The notes beneath the pieces were generated by a model that saw nothing but the letters and a program-made list of their open reading frames with translations, made no database searches and was not told the DNA's origin. A stretch of 64,000 bases of DNA. Origin: Haliea salexigens DSM 19537. GTDB taxonomy: Bacteria > Pseudomonadota > Gammaproteobacteria > Pseudomonadales > Halieaceae. Numbering within the stretch: the stretch's first letter is position 1; every line of letters begins with the position of its first letter. Positions 62,620-64,000 of this stretch are shown here, piece after piece. The stretch is from assembly GCF_000423125.1 (NCBI RefSeq), contig NZ_AUHJ01000003.1:186001-250000 (forward strand), given 5' to 3'. Made by a program: the position numbers and the translations under genes.

Positions 62620-64000
62620 TCAGTCTACAGGCGTGGGCGCATAGCGCTCGAACCAGCCGAGAATAGCCGCCACCTTGGCGATGAGCTGGCTGGGACGACG
62701 GGCGATGGAGTGCGATGCGCCGGGGACCCGCACCATCGCGGTTTCGACACCACTCAGCTTCAAGGCCTGATAGTACTGTTCGGTTTCCGACATGGGCGTA
62801 CGCAGGTCCTCCTCGCCTGTCAGCAGCAGCGTGGGTGTTGTCACGTTGCCGACCAGGGAAAGCGGTGAGCGCCGCCAGTAGGCCTCGGGGTTTTCCCAGG
62901 GCATGTCCCCAAACCAGTAGCGCGCAAAGACGGGTGACTGGTCCGCCGTCAGCACAAAGCTGGCCCAGTTGATCACCGGCTTGGCAACGACCGCCGCCCG
63001 AAAGCGCTGGGTTTTGCCGACTATCCATGCCGTCAGTGTGCCACCACCACTACCACCTGTGACGTACAATTGCTGCGGGTCCACATAGCCTTCGGCGATC
63101 ACCGCATCAACGCCGGACATGAGGTCGTCGTAATCCTCGCCCGGATAGTTGTGGTGGATGAGATTGGCAAACTCTTCGCCGTAGCTGGTACTGCCTCGTG
63201 GATTCACATACAGCACAACGTAGCCGGCCGCCGCAAACAACTGCAACTCGGCCGCAAAGCGCGGACCGTAGTTGGCAAAGGGTCCGCCGTGAATTTCCAG
63301 TAGCAACGGATAGCGCTTTTGCGGGTCAAAATCCGGCGGGGTGACCACCCAGGCTTGAATATCACGTCCGTCAAACGAGGACGGATAGGTCAGTTCGCGT
63401 ACCTCGCCGAGGGTGCGGTAACCAAGGAGATTGCTGTTCAGCGTGGTGAGCGTACTTAGGCGGTCACTGCCGACACGCCCAGCCTTCAACTCTGCCGGTG
63501 CCTGCGGGGTAACCGCGGTATACACAAAGCGGTCGCCGCCAACCGCGTAGTCAGCACCCGCGTAGGGACGACCGAGCTGCTTGCCACCGAGATCGCGGGC
63601 GAGGATGCGCATGCGGCCCTTGAGATCGGTCATGGCGAGATGCGTGTCGCCTCGATCGTCATAGTAAAAGAAGATGTGCTTGCCATCGGCGGACCACTGG
63701 GGGTGCTCAATGCTGCGATCAAGGTCCGGCAGCAACTCCCGACGCTGTTCGCCTGCCACGCTCATCACATAGAGCCTGTCCCGGTGATACCCCATCCCCT
63801 TGTCATCCCAACCGGTCCACGCCAGCCAGCGCCCGTCTGGCGATACGGTGACTTCCTTGTCCGGCCCCTGTCGATCGGTCAGGGGCGCCATGACGCCGGA
63901 CTGCAGGTCAACCCGGTACAGCTCGGTATTCTGGGTATCCATTGCCCAGTCGGCGTGGCGATTGGCAGACAGGTACAGCGCCGAGCCATCGGCCGCCCAG
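62620..64000 (-). CDS. S9-family prolyl oligopeptidase-like peptidase, C-terminal part (5' end beyond window)
   Basis: Acylaminoacyl-peptidase or dipeptidyl-peptidase-like serine hydrolase. The window contains at least 460 codons; the frame is still open at 64000. The N-terminal side is a beta propeller (WAADGSALYLSANRHADW, WLAWTGWDDKG, HPQWSADGKHIFFYYDD). The hydrolase domain has the nucleophile in VTGGSGGGTL, the Asp in LLTGEEDLRTP and the His in GASHSIARRP. No signal peptide can be seen because the start is outside. The Met at 63942 is internal, not the start. Confidence 0.93.
   Translation of the reverse strand, partial: WAADGSALYLSANRHADWAMDTQNTELYRVDLQSGVMAPLTDRQGPDKEVTVSPDGRWLAWTGWDDKGMGYHRDRLYVMSVAGEQRRELLPDLDRSIEHPQWSADGKHIFFYYDDRGDTHLAMTDLKGRMRILARDLGGKQLGRPYAGADYAVGGDRFVYTAVTPQAPAELKAGRVGSDRLSTLTTLNSNLLGYRTLGEVRELTYPSSFDGRDIQAWVVTPPDFDPQKRYPLLLEIHGGPFANYGPRFAAELQLFAAAGYVVLYVNPRGSTSYGEEFANLIHHNYPGEDYDDLMSGVDAVIAEGYVDPQQLYVTGGSGGGTLTAWIVGKTQRFRAAVVAKPVINWASFVLTADQSPVFARYWFGDMPWENPEAYWRRSPLSLVGNVTTPTLLLTGEEDLRTPMSETEQYYQALKLSGVETAMVRVPGASHSIARRPSQLIAKVAAILGWFERYAPTPVD

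Overview
The window is a high-GC chromosomal segment of a free-living, probably marine gammaproteobacterium. The order gyrA-serC-pheA on one side of a divergent intergenic region and mtaD-ubiG-mupP-yciK on the other resembles Pseudomonas. The general gene content (many SDRs and acyl-CoA dehydrogenases, a TonB receptor, a ketosteroid isomerase, Na+-coupled amino-acid transporters) fits the Halieaceae/Cellvibrionales type of marine bacterium. The lineage is inferred from gene content, not from an rRNA gene; no rRNA, tRNA, CRISPR, insertion sequence or prophage is visible. No gene-free stretch reaches 300 bases.

Region 1 (1-20 kb) is housekeeping. Aromatic amino-acid and serine synthesis plus gyrase (tyrA', pheA, serC, gyrA) lie on the minus strand. 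A translationally coupled mtaD-ubiG-mupP-yciK run lies on the plus strand. Then comes a minus-strand rnm-yciO-scpA-scpB-rluB operon, and a plus-strand yciB-yciI-SH3 protein-cyclophilin-pdxJ-RluA-family run. An sseA sulfurtransferase, a DUF2244 membrane protein, rimO and rsmE follow.

Region 2 (20-30 kb) holds a Fur-box-controlled TonB-dependent receptor and msrA. It also holds a little-known cluster (63-aa protein, VWA protein, membrane J-domain protein, 106-aa protein, HtpX) and a DUF1499 protein coupled to a DegS/DegP-like protease.

Region 3 (26.6-42 kb) is catabolic and accessory. It contains two SDRs, an EthD-type protein, an adjacent acyl-CoA dehydrogenase pair and a ketosteroid isomerase with its catalytic Tyr/Asp/Asp set intact, which together suggest steroid or related polycyclic catabolism. 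Next are an ArsR-RND-MFP efflux operon whose repressor has the two-cysteine spacing of persulfide sensors, a class II aldolase, and a membrane-anchored PTP-type phosphatase next to cardiolipin synthase. Alanine/Na+ and NSS-type symporters, a long aminopeptidase P and rubredoxin follow.

Region 4 (46.9-58.4 kb) is a complete type II secretion operon, gspCDEFGHIJKLMN, read right to left. Immediately upstream of gspC are four TGTCA-type half-sites at exactly 11-bp spacing, the architecture of a double PhoB (Pho) box, with a -10-like hexamer 10 bp downstream. The inference that this whole secretion system is phosphate-starvation induced is the most interesting point in the window. The right edge carries cysK, a GNAT acetyltransferase, a quinone oxidoreductase, an SrmB-like helicase and a truncated S9 peptidase.
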